Below are positions 7,175 through 15,436 of a stretch of 20,083 bases of DNA, one piece after another. The stretch is from Chromatiales bacterium. Lineage in GTDB: Bacteria > Pseudomonadota > Gammaproteobacteria > SZUA-152. The notes beneath the pieces were generated by a model that had not been told where the DNA came from, did no database searches, and worked only from the letters and a program-made list of their open reading frames with translations. Every line of letters begins with the position of its first letter. Position 1 is the stretch's first letter. Position numbers and translations under genes: made by a program. Where the stretch lies: NCBI GenBank assembly GCA_026999335.1, contig JALTPW010000758.1, positions 1-20,083 of the forward strand, in the 5' to 3' direction.

Positions 7175-9196
7175 TCATTTAACATTACCTTTCAACTTTT
7201 CTTTCATCTCCGCCAGCAGCTCCTGGCCCAATAGTTCGCCGGGGTGTTCGCGTGCATCGACAAATTCGCGGATGGTATCGAAGCGTTTCACCGCCTCTGG
7301 ATTTTCCTTCAGGCGCGGTACCTTTACTTTGGCGATGTCAAAGGCATCGAAGCTGAGTTCGGTCATGCCAAAGCCCTTCATGCGTTGCACCGCACGCATC
7401 ATGGCGCGATTGCGGAAGCGTGTGAGGTCGCTGGAGCCGATGATCTCCAAGCCTTCCCGGCGGGCGTTGAACTCGGCCGCCTTTTTGATGCCGGCACGGA
7501 CAAAATCGGGGGCACCGGCGACCCGTGTGGCAGCCTCGTCCGACCATTCCACACCGCCGGTGAAAACGGCCATGGCCTGCCGCACATCCTCGGCTTCCAC
7601 CGTGCTTGCACGACGTTTTTTGGTGACCCGCTCGGCCTCGGCCTCCAGCGCCGGGGCGACAAACAGGCGCACCTGAGGGGCCTTGTCGGCGAGACATTCC
7701 TCCACTGCGGCCTCGGCCTCGTCAGACCAGTCGAATTGGCGTTCCAGTTGATCCTCCGCCTCCAGCCGGTCGAGCAACTTGATATTGACCTCCAGGCGGC
7801 CCTCGGCACGGGCCACATCCTCGGCCACGGCGCGTACGCCTTCGGCCAAAAAGGCCGGCATGCTGGCCAGACGCTCACGGGCCTCCTGGCTCCAGGGCAG
7901 TTCTTTGCTGGCGGCGTCGAAGGGTGAGTCGGCGCTGGCCTGGCCGGGAATACCCGGTGGCCCGGCATCACCAAAACGCTTTGCGGCCAGGGTGGACATA
8001 TGTTCCACGGTGACCTGGGATTCACCCAGTTCCTGCGCATGGGCTTCAGTGCGTTTTTTCACCATCTTGCGCAGAAAGGAGGGGATGCGTTGCAGGCGTT
8101 GTTCGGCTTCCGGCGACCAGGTGATGGCAGAGGGGGTCTCTATTAAGGGTTGGATCACCTTACCGCCCTGCGGCAGATAGCTGCACCAGGGGTCGGTGTC
8201 CATCAGGCTGCCACCCATGGCCAGCGGCCGGGCGCGGCAGCCGCCACACAGCTTTTGGTACTCACACTGGCCACACTTGTCCTTCAGCGAGGGATCGCGC
8301 AACGCGGCAAAGGTTGCTGATTCTTCCCAGGTCTGCCAGAAGGGGGTTTCGCGGATATTACCCTCGCTGTCGGGAATATAAGGACAGGCGGTGACATCGC
8401 CCTCGGGGGTGACCCGGCAGTAATGAATGCCCGCCAGACAGCCACCGCCCTCATAGCCCTCGGCCCGGGTGAGGGGGGACTGGGGATCTTGTTCATAGGC
8501 GATGCGCTTGAAGTGAGGAGCGCAACGGGCACGGATCAACAGCTCATGATTTTCGCTCTGCGCCGCCACCAGTTGATTCAGCACCCGCTCATAGGTGATG
8601 GGACTGATGTCGGACATGGATTCGCCACGCCCGGTGCAGATCAGAAAGAAGATATTCAACACCCGTGCGCCACTGGCTCGGGCGAAGTCGATCATCGCCG
8701 GCACCTCGGTGGCATTGGCTTCGGTGACGGAAAAATGCACCTGAAAAGGCAGGTCATGACGGCGGCAGGCCTCGATGCCGGCCAGGGTCTTTTCCCAGGC
8801 GCCACTGCGGCCACGGAATTGATCGTGTTGTTGAGGATCGAGTGAATCGACACTGATGCCCATGCCCAGGGCGCCGGCGAGCTTGAGCGATTGCACCCGT
8901 TTGTCGGTGAGCATGACGCCGTTGGTGCCCACCACCATGGACAGGCCCAGGCGGCTGCCGTGGTTGATGAGGAGTTCCAGGTCAGGGCGTATCAAGGGCT
9001 CGCCACCGGTGAGCACGACCATGACCTCGTTGCTGCGGGTGGCAATATCATCGAGTAAGCGGCACACCTCTGCGCGAGAAAGCTCATCGGGGCTGCCATT
9101 TTGCAGGGTATTGGCGTCGAGATAACAATGCTCACAGGCCAGGTTGCAACGCCGGGTCAGGTTGATGGCGAGCAGAAAAAGGTCATTGTCGGACAT
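7175..9196 (-). CDS. NirJ/AhbD-like radical SAM-SPASM protein with four C-terminal PCP_red-type repeats
   Basis: A 673-aa two-part protein. Residues 1-345 form a radical SAM/SPASM enzyme: SAM cluster C17-x3-C21-x2-C24, GGEP at 64-67, and auxiliary-cluster cysteines C253, C260, C271, C308, C311, C317, C320 and C338. The CGQCEY...CGGCRAR block resembles the tetrapyrrole-modifying enzymes NirJ (heme d1) and AhbD (siroheme-route heme synthase). Residues 359-600 hold four repeats of about 50 aa beginning W-S-x-E-A with P-x-F-(V/L)-R: 359-408, 434-480, 489-540 (degenerate) and 550-598. They resemble the PCP_red domain at the C-terminus of BchB-type protochlorophyllide reductase. The gene starts 4 bp after the PCP_red-bearing universal stress protein gene, so the two are one operon. 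No nirS or other heme d1 gene is visible. A tetrapyrrole or heme substrate is inferred, not shown; peptide substrates (PqqE-like) remain an alternative. Confidence 0.85.
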   Translation of the reverse strand: MSDNDLFLLAINLTRRCNLACEHCYLDANTLQNGSPDELSRAEVCRLLDDIATRSNEVMVVLTGGEPLIRPDLELLINHGSRLGLSMVVGTNGVMLTDKRVQSLKLAGALGMGISVDSLDPQQHDQFRGRSGAWEKTLAGIEACRRHDLPFQVHFSVTEANATEVPAMIDFARASGARVLNIFFLICTGRGESMSDISPITYERVLNQLVAAQSENHELLIRARCAPHFKRIAYEQDPQSPLTRAEGYEGGGCLAGIHYCRVTPEGDVTACPYIPDSEGNIRETPFWQTWEESATFAALRDPSLKDKCGQCEYQKLCGGCRARPLAMGGSLMDTDPWCSYLPQGGKVIQPLIETPSAITWSPEAEQRLQRIPSFLRKMVKKRTEAHAQELGESQVTVEHMSTLAAKRFGDAGPPGIPGQASADSPFDAASKELPWSQEARERLASMPAFLAEGVRAVAEDVARAEGRLEVNIKLLDRLEAEDQLERQFDWSDEAEAAVEECLADKAPQVRLFVAPALEAEAERVTKKRRASTVEAEDVRQAMAVFTGGVEWSDEAATRVAGAPDFVRAGIKKAAEFNARREGLEIIGSSDLTRFRNRAMMRAVQRMKGFGMTELSFDAFDIAKVKVPRLKENPEAVKRFDTIREFVDAREHPGELLGQELLAEMKEKLKGNVK

Positions 9197-9200
9197 CGTC

Positions 9201-11435
9201 TCAGCCTTTGTAGAGATCAGGGTTGGACTCGGAGTGAAATGCGCCCATGTCCTCCCAGCGGCCCATGGCCTTGCTGAGGGACGCCGAGGTGACCGTGTCG
9301 ATGCCCTGTTCGAGTGCGCAGCGTTCCACTTCCTTCACCACCATGCCGCGGACAAAGTCGGGGATGCGCTCGATGCGTTGCAGGGCATCGTCGCTCCAGT
9401 GGAGCTGGCGTTGCAGTTTTTCCGAGCCATCGCCCCATTCGCGGTATTTTTCGGCGATCAGTTGCGGGGTGATTTCCGTCACCTCATTGCGTTTTGCAAA
9501 GGCCTCGATGCGCTGGCGGGTGAGATCCCGCATGAAGCCTTCGGGCACCTTTTGCAGACGTTGCCGTGCGGCCTCGCTCCAATGGGCCGTGCTGTCTTCC
9601 TGTGGGTTTTCTTCGGCACTGTGGCCAAATGGACAGGTGCCGGGTTTGGCGTTTGCGATGGCCTCGGGAACGCTACCGGGGTCGGCCTGCATCTGCGCCA
9701 TCATCGTCTCGCGGGCCCGTTGCAGGCCGGCCTCGGCTACCACCAGACTGATTTCAGCCGCCTTTGTTTCGTGCGCGTACTCTTCGACCCTTTGCTTGCA
9801 GGCGTCACGCATGAAGCCCTCGGGCACTCGCATCAGGCGGGCGAGGGCGGCGGCATTCCAGTTCAGTGTCTCACCGGCCTGGGATTCGGTCGCCGTTGTT
9901 TCTCCGACGGGGGGCGGGTTGCTGTTTTTTTCCTCTTGCTCTGGTGTATCGAGAAAGGCTGCGATATGCACTAGCTCCACTCGCTCGGCGCCTTCGACAC
10001 GGGCCTTCTTTTCCGCCCGCATACTGAGGTTACCGCGCAGCGGCAAATCGTCGATGCTCAACAGGCGCGCGGTGGCTTCGTCCGACCAGCGCATGACCAG
10101 CTCTTCGATGGGTTTTCTCGCCAGTTCGCCGGCGTCGTGGGCGGCGACGATATCCGCCATGGCCTCTTTGGCGTGGCCGGGGCATAGCTGTGCGGTGGCC
10201 TCTTCGACGATGTTTTCGGTGATGACCGTATGACCGCGTTCCTGGGCATAACGTAAAATAGCCATCTTTGCCATGCCCTGGACGAACTCGGGAACCCTGG
10301 CCATACGATCCTCCGCCTGCGTGGTCCAGGAGGTGGTGGATTCGGCAATGACTTCCACGCGGGGCTGGAATTCCCGTTGGCTGATCAGCAGTGCGCAGTC
10401 GGTGTTGTGTAGTAGGTTTTCGGTATTGCCGCCGATGTCGAGATCCGCATCGGCATGGATGCCCAGTTTGCCGATCACCAGCAGTGAGGGGTTTACTTCT
10501 TTGAGGTATTTTTCGATGGCGTCGTGGGGTTTGCCATCCAGCAGTTTGGTTTCAAAGCCCTGTTCAAAGCCATGGTCTTGGGCGATGCTCTCGGCAATCT
10601 CCAGGTGGCCCTGATAAATTTTTGCCAGGCCGGAGTCGATGATCTCTTCGTGGAGTTTTTCCTGCTCCTGGAAGCGAAACACCTTGCCGGCTTCTTCCGA
10701 CAAGACATCGGCGATGCGATTGAAGGCGACATAGTGATAGTAGGGATCGAAGGCGGCGATGACCTTGACCGGTACCTGCCACTGTTTGCCCAGCGCCAAT
10801 GCCGTCAGCAGCCCGCCATAGGCCCGGCTGGAGCCATCGACGGCCACCACGATGGGCCCGTCAGTGATGGAACGGCCGGGTTCCTTGATGACCAGGGTGT
10901 CGATGGTGCTGCGGCGCACCACGCGCTGGCACACGGTACCCACGCGGCTGCCTTGTACGGCGCCCAATCCCAGTGCGCCTAGAACCAACAGGTCGTATTG
11001 GCCATTATTGGTTTCACCCGCCAGCTCCCGGTAATTCTTGCCTTCCAGGCTGCAGCGTTTGAAGGTCAGGTTCGCTGCCTGACATTGTCGTTCGGAATGA
11101 TCCAGGTAAGAGTCGGTAATAATGGACAGTCCGCGGGTGATGAGGTCATCGTGCACATCCCGCTGCCTTTCCAGTTCATCTTCTTCGCGGAACTGTTCGG
11201 GCAGTCCGCCCTCCATTTGGCGGAAGCGCACATCGTGCAGTTTGGCGGCATAGACGTGGGCGCCGGTGATGTCGGCGTCCCACAGGCCGGCCAGTTGTAC
11301 GGCATCCTGCAGACTGCGGTTGGAGTGATCCGATGAATCCACCGCCAGTAGAATATGGTGGTATTCGGGAAGTGATCCCTGTTCTTCTGTGGTGGGTTTA
11401 AAGCGGGTTTGCAGTTGTGCATTCATCGTATTCAT
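9201..11435 (-). CDS. Tandem universal stress protein fused to five PCP_red-type repeats
   Basis: A 744-aa soluble protein. Two Usp domains lie at about 24-185 and 193-352. The first has a glycine-rich G-x2-G...GS-type nucleotide motif at about 153-176; the second is less canonical. The C-terminal half is an array of W-(S/T/N)-x-x-A repeats with P-x-F-(V/M)-R cores at about 369-418, 449-495 (degenerate), 525-575, 618-665 and 679-725, matching the PCP_red-like repeats of the downstream radical SAM protein. A CPFGH motif (601-605) sits in one linker and could bind metal or heme. PCP_red is known from BchB, where it lies beside the tetrapyrrole site; its role here is unknown. The gene is followed after 4 bp by the radical SAM gene. 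The ATG at 11435 lies in a cluster of nearby ATGs, so the exact start is slightly uncertain. Confidence 0.85.
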   Translation of the reverse strand: MNTMNAQLQTRFKPTTEEQGSLPEYHHILLAVDSSDHSNRSLQDAVQLAGLWDADITGAHVYAAKLHDVRFRQMEGGLPEQFREEDELERQRDVHDDLITRGLSIITDSYLDHSERQCQAANLTFKRCSLEGKNYRELAGETNNGQYDLLVLGALGLGAVQGSRVGTVCQRVVRRSTIDTLVIKEPGRSITDGPIVVAVDGSSRAYGGLLTALALGKQWQVPVKVIAAFDPYYHYVAFNRIADVLSEEAGKVFRFQEQEKLHEEIIDSGLAKIYQGHLEIAESIAQDHGFEQGFETKLLDGKPHDAIEKYLKEVNPSLLVIGKLGIHADADLDIGGNTENLLHNTDCALLISQREFQPRVEVIAESTTSWTTQAEDRMARVPEFVQGMAKMAILRYAQERGHTVITENIVEEATAQLCPGHAKEAMADIVAAHDAGELARKPIEELVMRWSDEATARLLSIDDLPLRGNLSMRAEKKARVEGAERVELVHIAAFLDTPEQEEKNSNPPPVGETTATESQAGETLNWNAAALARLMRVPEGFMRDACKQRVEEYAHETKAAEISLVVAEAGLQRARETMMAQMQADPGSVPEAIANAKPGTCPFGHSAEENPQEDSTAHWSEAARQRLQKVPEGFMRDLTRQRIEAFAKRNEVTEITPQLIAEKYREWGDGSEKLQRQLHWSDDALQRIERIPDFVRGMVVKEVERCALEQGIDTVTSASLSKAMGRWEDMGAFHSESNPDLYKG

Positions 11436-11486
11436 CCATCTTGCCCTGTGTGAATTAATGTCAAATCCGGCCGTGCGACAGGTTTC

Positions 11487-11501
11487 TGATGAAGGTCATC
11501 A
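11487..11501. promoter_or_regulatory. Short palindrome upstream of the Usp gene (possible operator)
   Basis: TGATGAAGGTCATCA is a perfect 6-bp inverted repeat with a 3-bp spacer, about 60 bp upstream of the Usp start codon. The same 213-bp gap also holds a longer dyad, TTTTGGCGG at 11572-11580 with CCGCCAAAA at 11611-11619, enclosing a small GGGCA/TGCCC hairpin at 11598-11612. Either could be an operator or mRNA structure. No -24/-12 promoter was found in this gap. Function is unproven. Confidence 0.3.
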
Positions 11502-11648
11502 AGTGGTTTTCATGACTGGCATCAGCGTTATTTTCCGTCGCTTTGTCGCGCTTTTCTTTGACATAGATCCATTTTGGCGGTGAAAAAACGCTTTTGAGGG
11601 CAGATTGTGCCCGCCAAAACGGTGAAATGAGGGGTGGTTTTCATGGGC

Positions 11649-11783
11649 TTAATCTAGGTTTACCAGCCAGTGGGCGACAATCACTGCGACTACGGCCATG
11701 TTGATGGCGAAGCCGACCAGTGCCAGATAGTCAAAACCGGTGGCCTGGCGCCGGCCCAGGAAGGGGAGTCGGTAGCTTGCCAT
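11649..11783 (-). CDS. 44-aa single-TM membrane protein of unknown function
   Basis: A short ORF encoding 44 residues, starting MASYRLPFLGRR and ending in a TAA stop. A positively charged N-terminus is followed by one hydrophobic helix at about residues 18-41 (DYLALVGFAI through VIVAHWLV) and a three-residue tail, predicting the N-terminus inside. An AGAGGA ribosome binding site lies upstream, at somewhat long spacing. It sits between the cupredoxin gene and the Usp gene on the same strand. Its size and topology resemble small accessory subunits of respiratory oxidases such as CydX or CcoQ, and like the 53-aa and 42-aa proteins on the other strand it may belong to the oxidase complex. No family is recognised. 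Confidence 0.65.
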   Translation of the reverse strand: MASYRLPFLGRRQATGFDYLALVGFAINMAVVAVIVAHWLVNLD

Positions 11784-11842
11784 GAGATTTGTTTTCCTCT
11801 TGAAATATCAATGTGTTATGGCTTCAGCCTGGTCAGGAAGCC

Positions 11843-11889
11843 CTGCATGGATCGTGAACATGCAGCCTGCCACGTCAAGATCCATGCAG
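11843..11889. repeat. Imperfect stem-loop with 11-bp arms
   Basis: CTGCATGGATC at 11843-11853 pairs perfectly with GATCCATGCAG at 11879-11889 around a 25-nt loop. It lies beside the stronger hairpin at 11895-11931 and shares the CTGCATGGAT word with the REP-like element at 7050-7059. It is probably an intergenic palindromic repeat or an RNA structure in the long - strand transcript. Confidence 0.55.
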
Positions 11890-11894
11890 AGACT

Positions 11895-11931
11895 CTAGTA
11901 CTCCGTCAATACAACCTTGACGGAGTACTAG
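11895..11931 (-). terminator. Strong 15-bp hairpin directly after the cupredoxin gene (terminator or mRNA-stabilising)
   Basis: CTAGTACTCCGTCAA (11895-11909) and TTGACGGAGTACTAG (11917-11931) form a perfect 15-bp stem with a 7-nt loop, starting 3 nt beyond the cupredoxin stop codon. No U-tract follows on the - strand, so it is not a textbook intrinsic terminator. Partial termination or protection of the upstream mRNA from 3' exonucleases is more likely, which would raise cupredoxin and HEAT-protein expression relative to the downstream genes. Confidence 0.5.
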
Positions 11932-11934
11932 CGA

Positions 11935-12669
11935 TTATTTGCCCTTAAAGGTGAAATCGATGGAGGCTTTGCCGCCAGCATCCACGGTGACCTTGCCCTT
12001 TTTCTCGCCCAGTAAACCGTGCCAGGCGGCAATCTTGTAGTTGCCGGGGGGCACATTGTCGATGACGAAGCTGCCATCCTCTTTAACGACGGCAAAGTAG
12101 GGGTTTTTGGCCACGAAGACAAAACCGTGCATGAAGTCGTGGGCATCACACTCCAGTTTCATGACGGTGCCGCGCTTGAGCTTGACGGTCTTGTTGATGA
12201 CGGTGAGTTCCGGTGGCTGACTGATATTGAAAACGGTCTTCCTTGCTTTGCCGATGAGTTCGTAGGTATGGATGTTGTGCAGCACCGGGTCTGAGTTGTG
12301 CACCGCGAACTTGTCTTTGTTTTTCATCACCGAGAGGAAGGGCTGGAAGCCGCATTTCTTCTGGTCGATCTTGAGGTTATTGATGTCGGCCGAGAAATCC
12401 TTGCCGGATTTAACCTTTTTCAGATAGACCACGGTGTCATTGAGGGCGCCATTGGTGACGCGGACAAAATCGATTTCACGATCACCGCTGCCGCAGGCAT
12501 CGGTGTCTTTGGTGATGGCGTAGATTTTTGGCGCCGGGTCGGTGCCCGAAAAATTCACTTTTCCAGTGATGGTGCCGCCATTGGCAACATCCACGACCTT
12601 GTAGGCTGCGGCCGTTAACGGCAGACTGGCCGCTGCAAATAGGGTAAATACCGTGAGTGCCTTATTCAT
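11935..12669 (-). CDS. Secreted cupredoxin-like protein (possible electron carrier or copper protein)
   Basis: A 244-aa protein with a clear Sec signal peptide (residues 1-22, ending in AAA) and a β-rich mature part. C174-x2-H177-x2-M180-H181, together with H131/H134 in LHNIHTY, look like type 1 copper ligands (His, Cys, His, Met), although the order and spacing differ from plastocyanin. The last third (about 187-240), with PPGNYKIAAWH, resembles a carboxypeptidase-regulatory-like β-sandwich found in methylamine-utilisation-type cupredoxin annotations. C59 and C106 may form a disulphide. The start has a strong AAGGAG ribosome binding site. It lies 65 bp downstream of the HEAT-repeat gene and just before a strong hairpin. 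A periplasmic role delivering electrons or copper near the oxidase is inferred. Copper binding is likely but unverified. Confidence 0.75.
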   Translation of the reverse strand: MNKALTVFTLFAAASLPLTAAAYKVVDVANGGTITGKVNFSGTDPAPKIYAITKDTDACGSGDREIDFVRVTNGALNDTVVYLKKVKSGKDFSADINNLKIDQKKCGFQPFLSVMKNKDKFAVHNSDPVLHNIHTYELIGKARKTVFNISQPPELTVINKTVKLKRGTVMKLECDAHDFMHGFVFVAKNPYFAVVKEDGSFVIDNVPPGNYKIAAWHGLLGEKKGKVTVDAGGKASIDFTFKGK

Positions 12670-12734
12670 GTGTGGCTCCTTTCAGCTTTGCTTTGTTTCA
12701 GGGTTGGTTAGTCAGGGTTAAAGGTCTTGAATCG

Positions 12735-15206
12735 CTATGCGGCCTGTGATGGACGGAAGACTTCTTCCAGCATTTCCAGCACAAACCGTCGTTCTATGCT
12801 CGAGGGTAATGTATCCAGGTGCTGTATCAGTGTATCGCTGGCGGCGCCGGGGTCGAGGGCGCGTAGTGCCTGACCCATCTCCCGCGCCTGCCGTCCCTCG
12901 CCGACAAAGCCGGCGGTAATGAGACGCCCGATGATGTCATCACGGGTCTTGCCGTCGGGCAGGAGCGAGTTCAGTTTTGCCAGGGACAGGGCGGCGGCCT
13001 TGCTGACGCCTACATCGCTGTCGGCCAGATGTTCGGACATGGCGTGCAATGCCTGTTCGATGGTCTCGGCCTCTTCTTGTGCCCGTGCGCTGGCGACGGG
13101 GATAGCGGTATGGGTGTCGGCGTGCTGTTCCCATAAAAGTTTACCGGCGTGCCGTTCCAGTATCTGCGCCATGGCCATGACCGACTGGCTGCGTACCAGG
13201 GGATTTTCATCCTGCAAGCTTTCCTGCAGATTGGGCAGGCAGGCCAGGTTACCGAGGGCGCCCAGCGCGCGTGCGCTGGCGACCCGCAGTTCGGAGGCCC
13301 CCATATGCAGAAGGCTGTTCAGCGGTCCCAGTGTTTCCGTCAGTCCGGGGGTATCCGGCGCCAGGCGTGCCAGGGCGTCGACGGCCTCCTGCTGGAGTTC
13401 GGGATTGTCCTCAAGCATGGTCTTTTTCAGTACCTCGACCACCTCGGGCTGGCTGCACTCGCCGAGGACGCGGGCGCTGAGCAGGCGTATATCGGCCTCG
13501 ATATCGATATTTTTGCCACGGTAGAACTTTTTCTTGTTATGCCGTTGCCGGGCGAGGATGTCATAGAAATCCTGGAAGGCTTCGGTGTCCTCGGCAGGCA
13601 GCTCGGGCAGTACATCCGCGGTGATGGTTTTTTTCTTTTCGTCGAGTTGCTCGTATTCCACATTGGCTAGCATGATGGCGTCGAGGGTCGATGCCGGTGC
13701 GGCCTCGTTGCTGTTTGATGCATCGCTTTCTTCATGAGCGTCAGAAGCGTCGATGGACGTCGCGTTCGCTGATGCGGGGGCCGGATCGTCCTCGCTGGCG
13801 GTGTCGGCAGATGTCGCTATGGCCATGCCCGCTTCGCCATGCAGTGCGGCGAGGATGCGGATCAGCGGGGCGACGGGTTCGTCTTCCGCTTCAGTCCGCT
13901 TCTCTGTATCGAGAGTTGTATCAAGAGCAGCATCGAGCGAGGCCGTAGCGGACTGTTTTTTATGGCAGGCCATCAGGGCCTGTAATGCCGACCAGCGCAC
14001 CACGGGTTCATGATCATTGATCGCATTGTCCAGGGCCGTGAGCACCTCCTCTGAGATTTGTGGGCGTTTGCCCAGGGCCAGTGCGGCCTGCTGTCGAACG
14101 GCGGGATCCCGTTGTTCATCGGCCAGCAGAGCGAGCAGGATAGTGTCGACGTCCGGGTTTTCCAGACGGGGCGCGTGTGGGATGGCGGCGGCAGCAACCA
14201 TGGGTTCGGCATCGCTCAGCAAGCTGGTCATGCGGGCCTGGGTTTCGCTATCCAGCGGGTCAGGTAAGTGTCCCTGCAAGACGTGCAGCGCAGCGGTGCG
14301 CACCCTGGCGCTGGGATCGCCCAACAGGGGTAACAGCTGTTGCACATCGAGTTCGGCATTGGCCTGTGAACTGAGCTTGCCGGCCATTTTCAGGGCGATT
14401 TCACGCACTTCGTCGGCGGGATCACGTAACAGCAGGAGCAGGGCGCCCAGGTAGCGGCCCTGGCCGTTATTGGCGAGCGCTTCGGCGGCGACGGCGCGGA
14501 CTTCCGGCTCCGGGTCTTGCAAGGCGCGGCCCAGGGCACGGGCGCCGCTGGGGGAGCAGGGTTGGCCCAAGGCATGGGCCGCACGCCGGCGTTCACGTGT
14601 CGCACCGTTCTGCAGGCGCTGAATGACGACTTCTTCACCGGCATTACCAATCCGCGCCAGGGCCAGCAGGGTGTCGGTTTCGTCGACCTGGGCGTCTTCT
14701 TCGTCCAGCAGCGCAGTGAGGGGGGCGACGGCCTCGGTGACACGCTGGTAACCCAATGCCTGCACGGCCTTGCGTTGGACGTCCCAGTTGCAGTCCCAGG
14801 CATCGTCATCGTCCCAGTCGGTATCTTCTGGCACGGACGTCAGCAGTGACAACAGTGCTGCAATGGCCTGTTCTCCGCCCAGGCGTCCCAGCGCCTCGAC
14901 GACGGAGACCCTGATTTCACCATCGGGGTCATTGTGCAGGGATTCGATCAAGGGCGCCACGGCGGCCGGATCACCCAGCAGTCCCAGGGATTCGGCGGCA
15001 TCGATACACACATCGATGTCGTCATCACGCAGATGCTCGACCAGTTCTTGTAGGGCGTCACTGCTCCCCAACACGCCGAGGGAGCGGCAGGCGCAGCAAC
15101 GATCCAGTTCATCACCCTTGTTGAGCAGCCTGCAGAGGGCCTGCACTACGTCTTGTTTGTCTGCCATATCTTGTTTTGAATTTGTTGGTTTTTGAATGCT
15201 GGTCAC
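12735..15206 (-). CDS. Large HEAT-repeat (PBS-lyase-like) protein
   Basis: An 823-aa soluble protein with no signal peptide, built from HEAT-type α-α repeats of about 30-38 residues carrying phrases such as AAESLGLLGDPAAVAPLI and ARALGALGNLACLPNL. There is an N-terminal array (about 20-420), an acidic low-complexity Asp/Ser/Ala linker (about 450-520), a KFYRGKNIDIEADIR junction (about 570) and a second array (about 580-815). The repeat style is that of the HEAT_PBS group (CpcE/F lyases, NblB), which act on tetrapyrrole proteins, so a chaperone or scaffold role for the oxidase is a fair inference. GTG is the annotated start; M14 (ATG at 15167) is an alternative, and neither has a strong ribosome binding site. 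It is the first gene of the leftward unit, about 66 bp from the predicted start site of a divergent σ54 promoter. Confidence 0.85.
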   Translation of the reverse strand: MTSIQKPTNSKQDMADKQDVVQALCRLLNKGDELDRCCACRSLGVLGSSDALQELVEHLRDDDIDVCIDAAESLGLLGDPAAVAPLIESLHNDPDGEIRVSVVEALGRLGGEQAIAALLSLLTSVPEDTDWDDDDAWDCNWDVQRKAVQALGYQRVTEAVAPLTALLDEEDAQVDETDTLLALARIGNAGEEVVIQRLQNGATRERRRAAHALGQPCSPSGARALGRALQDPEPEVRAVAAEALANNGQGRYLGALLLLLRDPADEVREIALKMAGKLSSQANAELDVQQLLPLLGDPSARVRTAALHVLQGHLPDPLDSETQARMTSLLSDAEPMVAAAAIPHAPRLENPDVDTILLALLADEQRDPAVRQQAALALGKRPQISEEVLTALDNAINDHEPVVRWSALQALMACHKKQSATASLDAALDTTLDTEKRTEAEDEPVAPLIRILAALHGEAGMAIATSADTASEDDPAPASANATSIDASDAHEESDASNSNEAAPASTLDAIMLANVEYEQLDEKKKTITADVLPELPAEDTEAFQDFYDILARQRHNKKKFYRGKNIDIEADIRLLSARVLGECSQPEVVEVLKKTMLEDNPELQQEAVDALARLAPDTPGLTETLGPLNSLLHMGASELRVASARALGALGNLACLPNLQESLQDENPLVRSQSVMAMAQILERHAGKLLWEQHADTHTAIPVASARAQEEAETIEQALHAMSEHLADSDVGVSKAAALSLAKLNSLLPDGKTRDDIIGRLITAGFVGEGRQAREMGQALRALDPGAASDTLIQHLDTLPSSIERRFVLEMLEEVFRPSQAA

Positions 15207-15282
15207 GTCGATATCCCATGAAGATAAAATTGCATGTGTTCCGGTTTCAGGGCGCTGTTCTTCATCGCGTCAGCTTGTGGAT

Positions 15283-15299
15283 AGCAGAAGCCGTACCAA
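15283..15299 (-). promoter_or_regulatory. σ54 (-24/-12) promoter of the leftward HEAT-protein operon
   Basis: Read on the - strand, TTGGTACGGCTTCTGCT matches the σ54 consensus YTGGCACGRNNNTTGCW with only two mismatches and exact GG-N10-GC spacing (GG at 15297-15296, GC at 15285-15284). The predicted transcription start is near 15272, giving a leader of about 66 nt before the HEAT gene GTG. It is paired with a divergent σ54 promoter on the other strand, and an NtrC-type activator is encoded in the same window. Confidence 0.75.
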
Positions 15300-15436
15300 G
15301 TTCTGAATAGCCCTGAAAACCTGAGCCCATTCCCGTCTTGTATGGGCCTTCGGCCGGTTTGTGCACCCGTGCGGCAGATACATCGGTTCTGGCGTTGTAC
15401 GTAACGTTTCATTTGCGGGGTATACCGAACCAATAG

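Noticed and set aside
7175..9196. Radical SAM gene as a bona fide heme d1 gene (nirJ) of a denitrification cluster
   Set aside because: No nirS, nirD/G/H/L, nirE or nirF is present nearby, and the PCP_red tail is not typical of NirJ; only a NirJ/AhbD-like label is justified.
11558..11571. TTGACATAGATCCA, resembling an FNR/ANR box (TTGAT-N4-ATCAA), about 130 bp upstream of the Usp gene
   Set aside because: Two mismatches in the core and no supporting -10 element seen; too weak to annotate without a conserved copy elsewhere.
11843..11931. CRISPR-like or attachment-site repeat
   Set aside because: There are only two unlike stem-loops, no regularly spaced direct repeats, and no integrase or cas gene.
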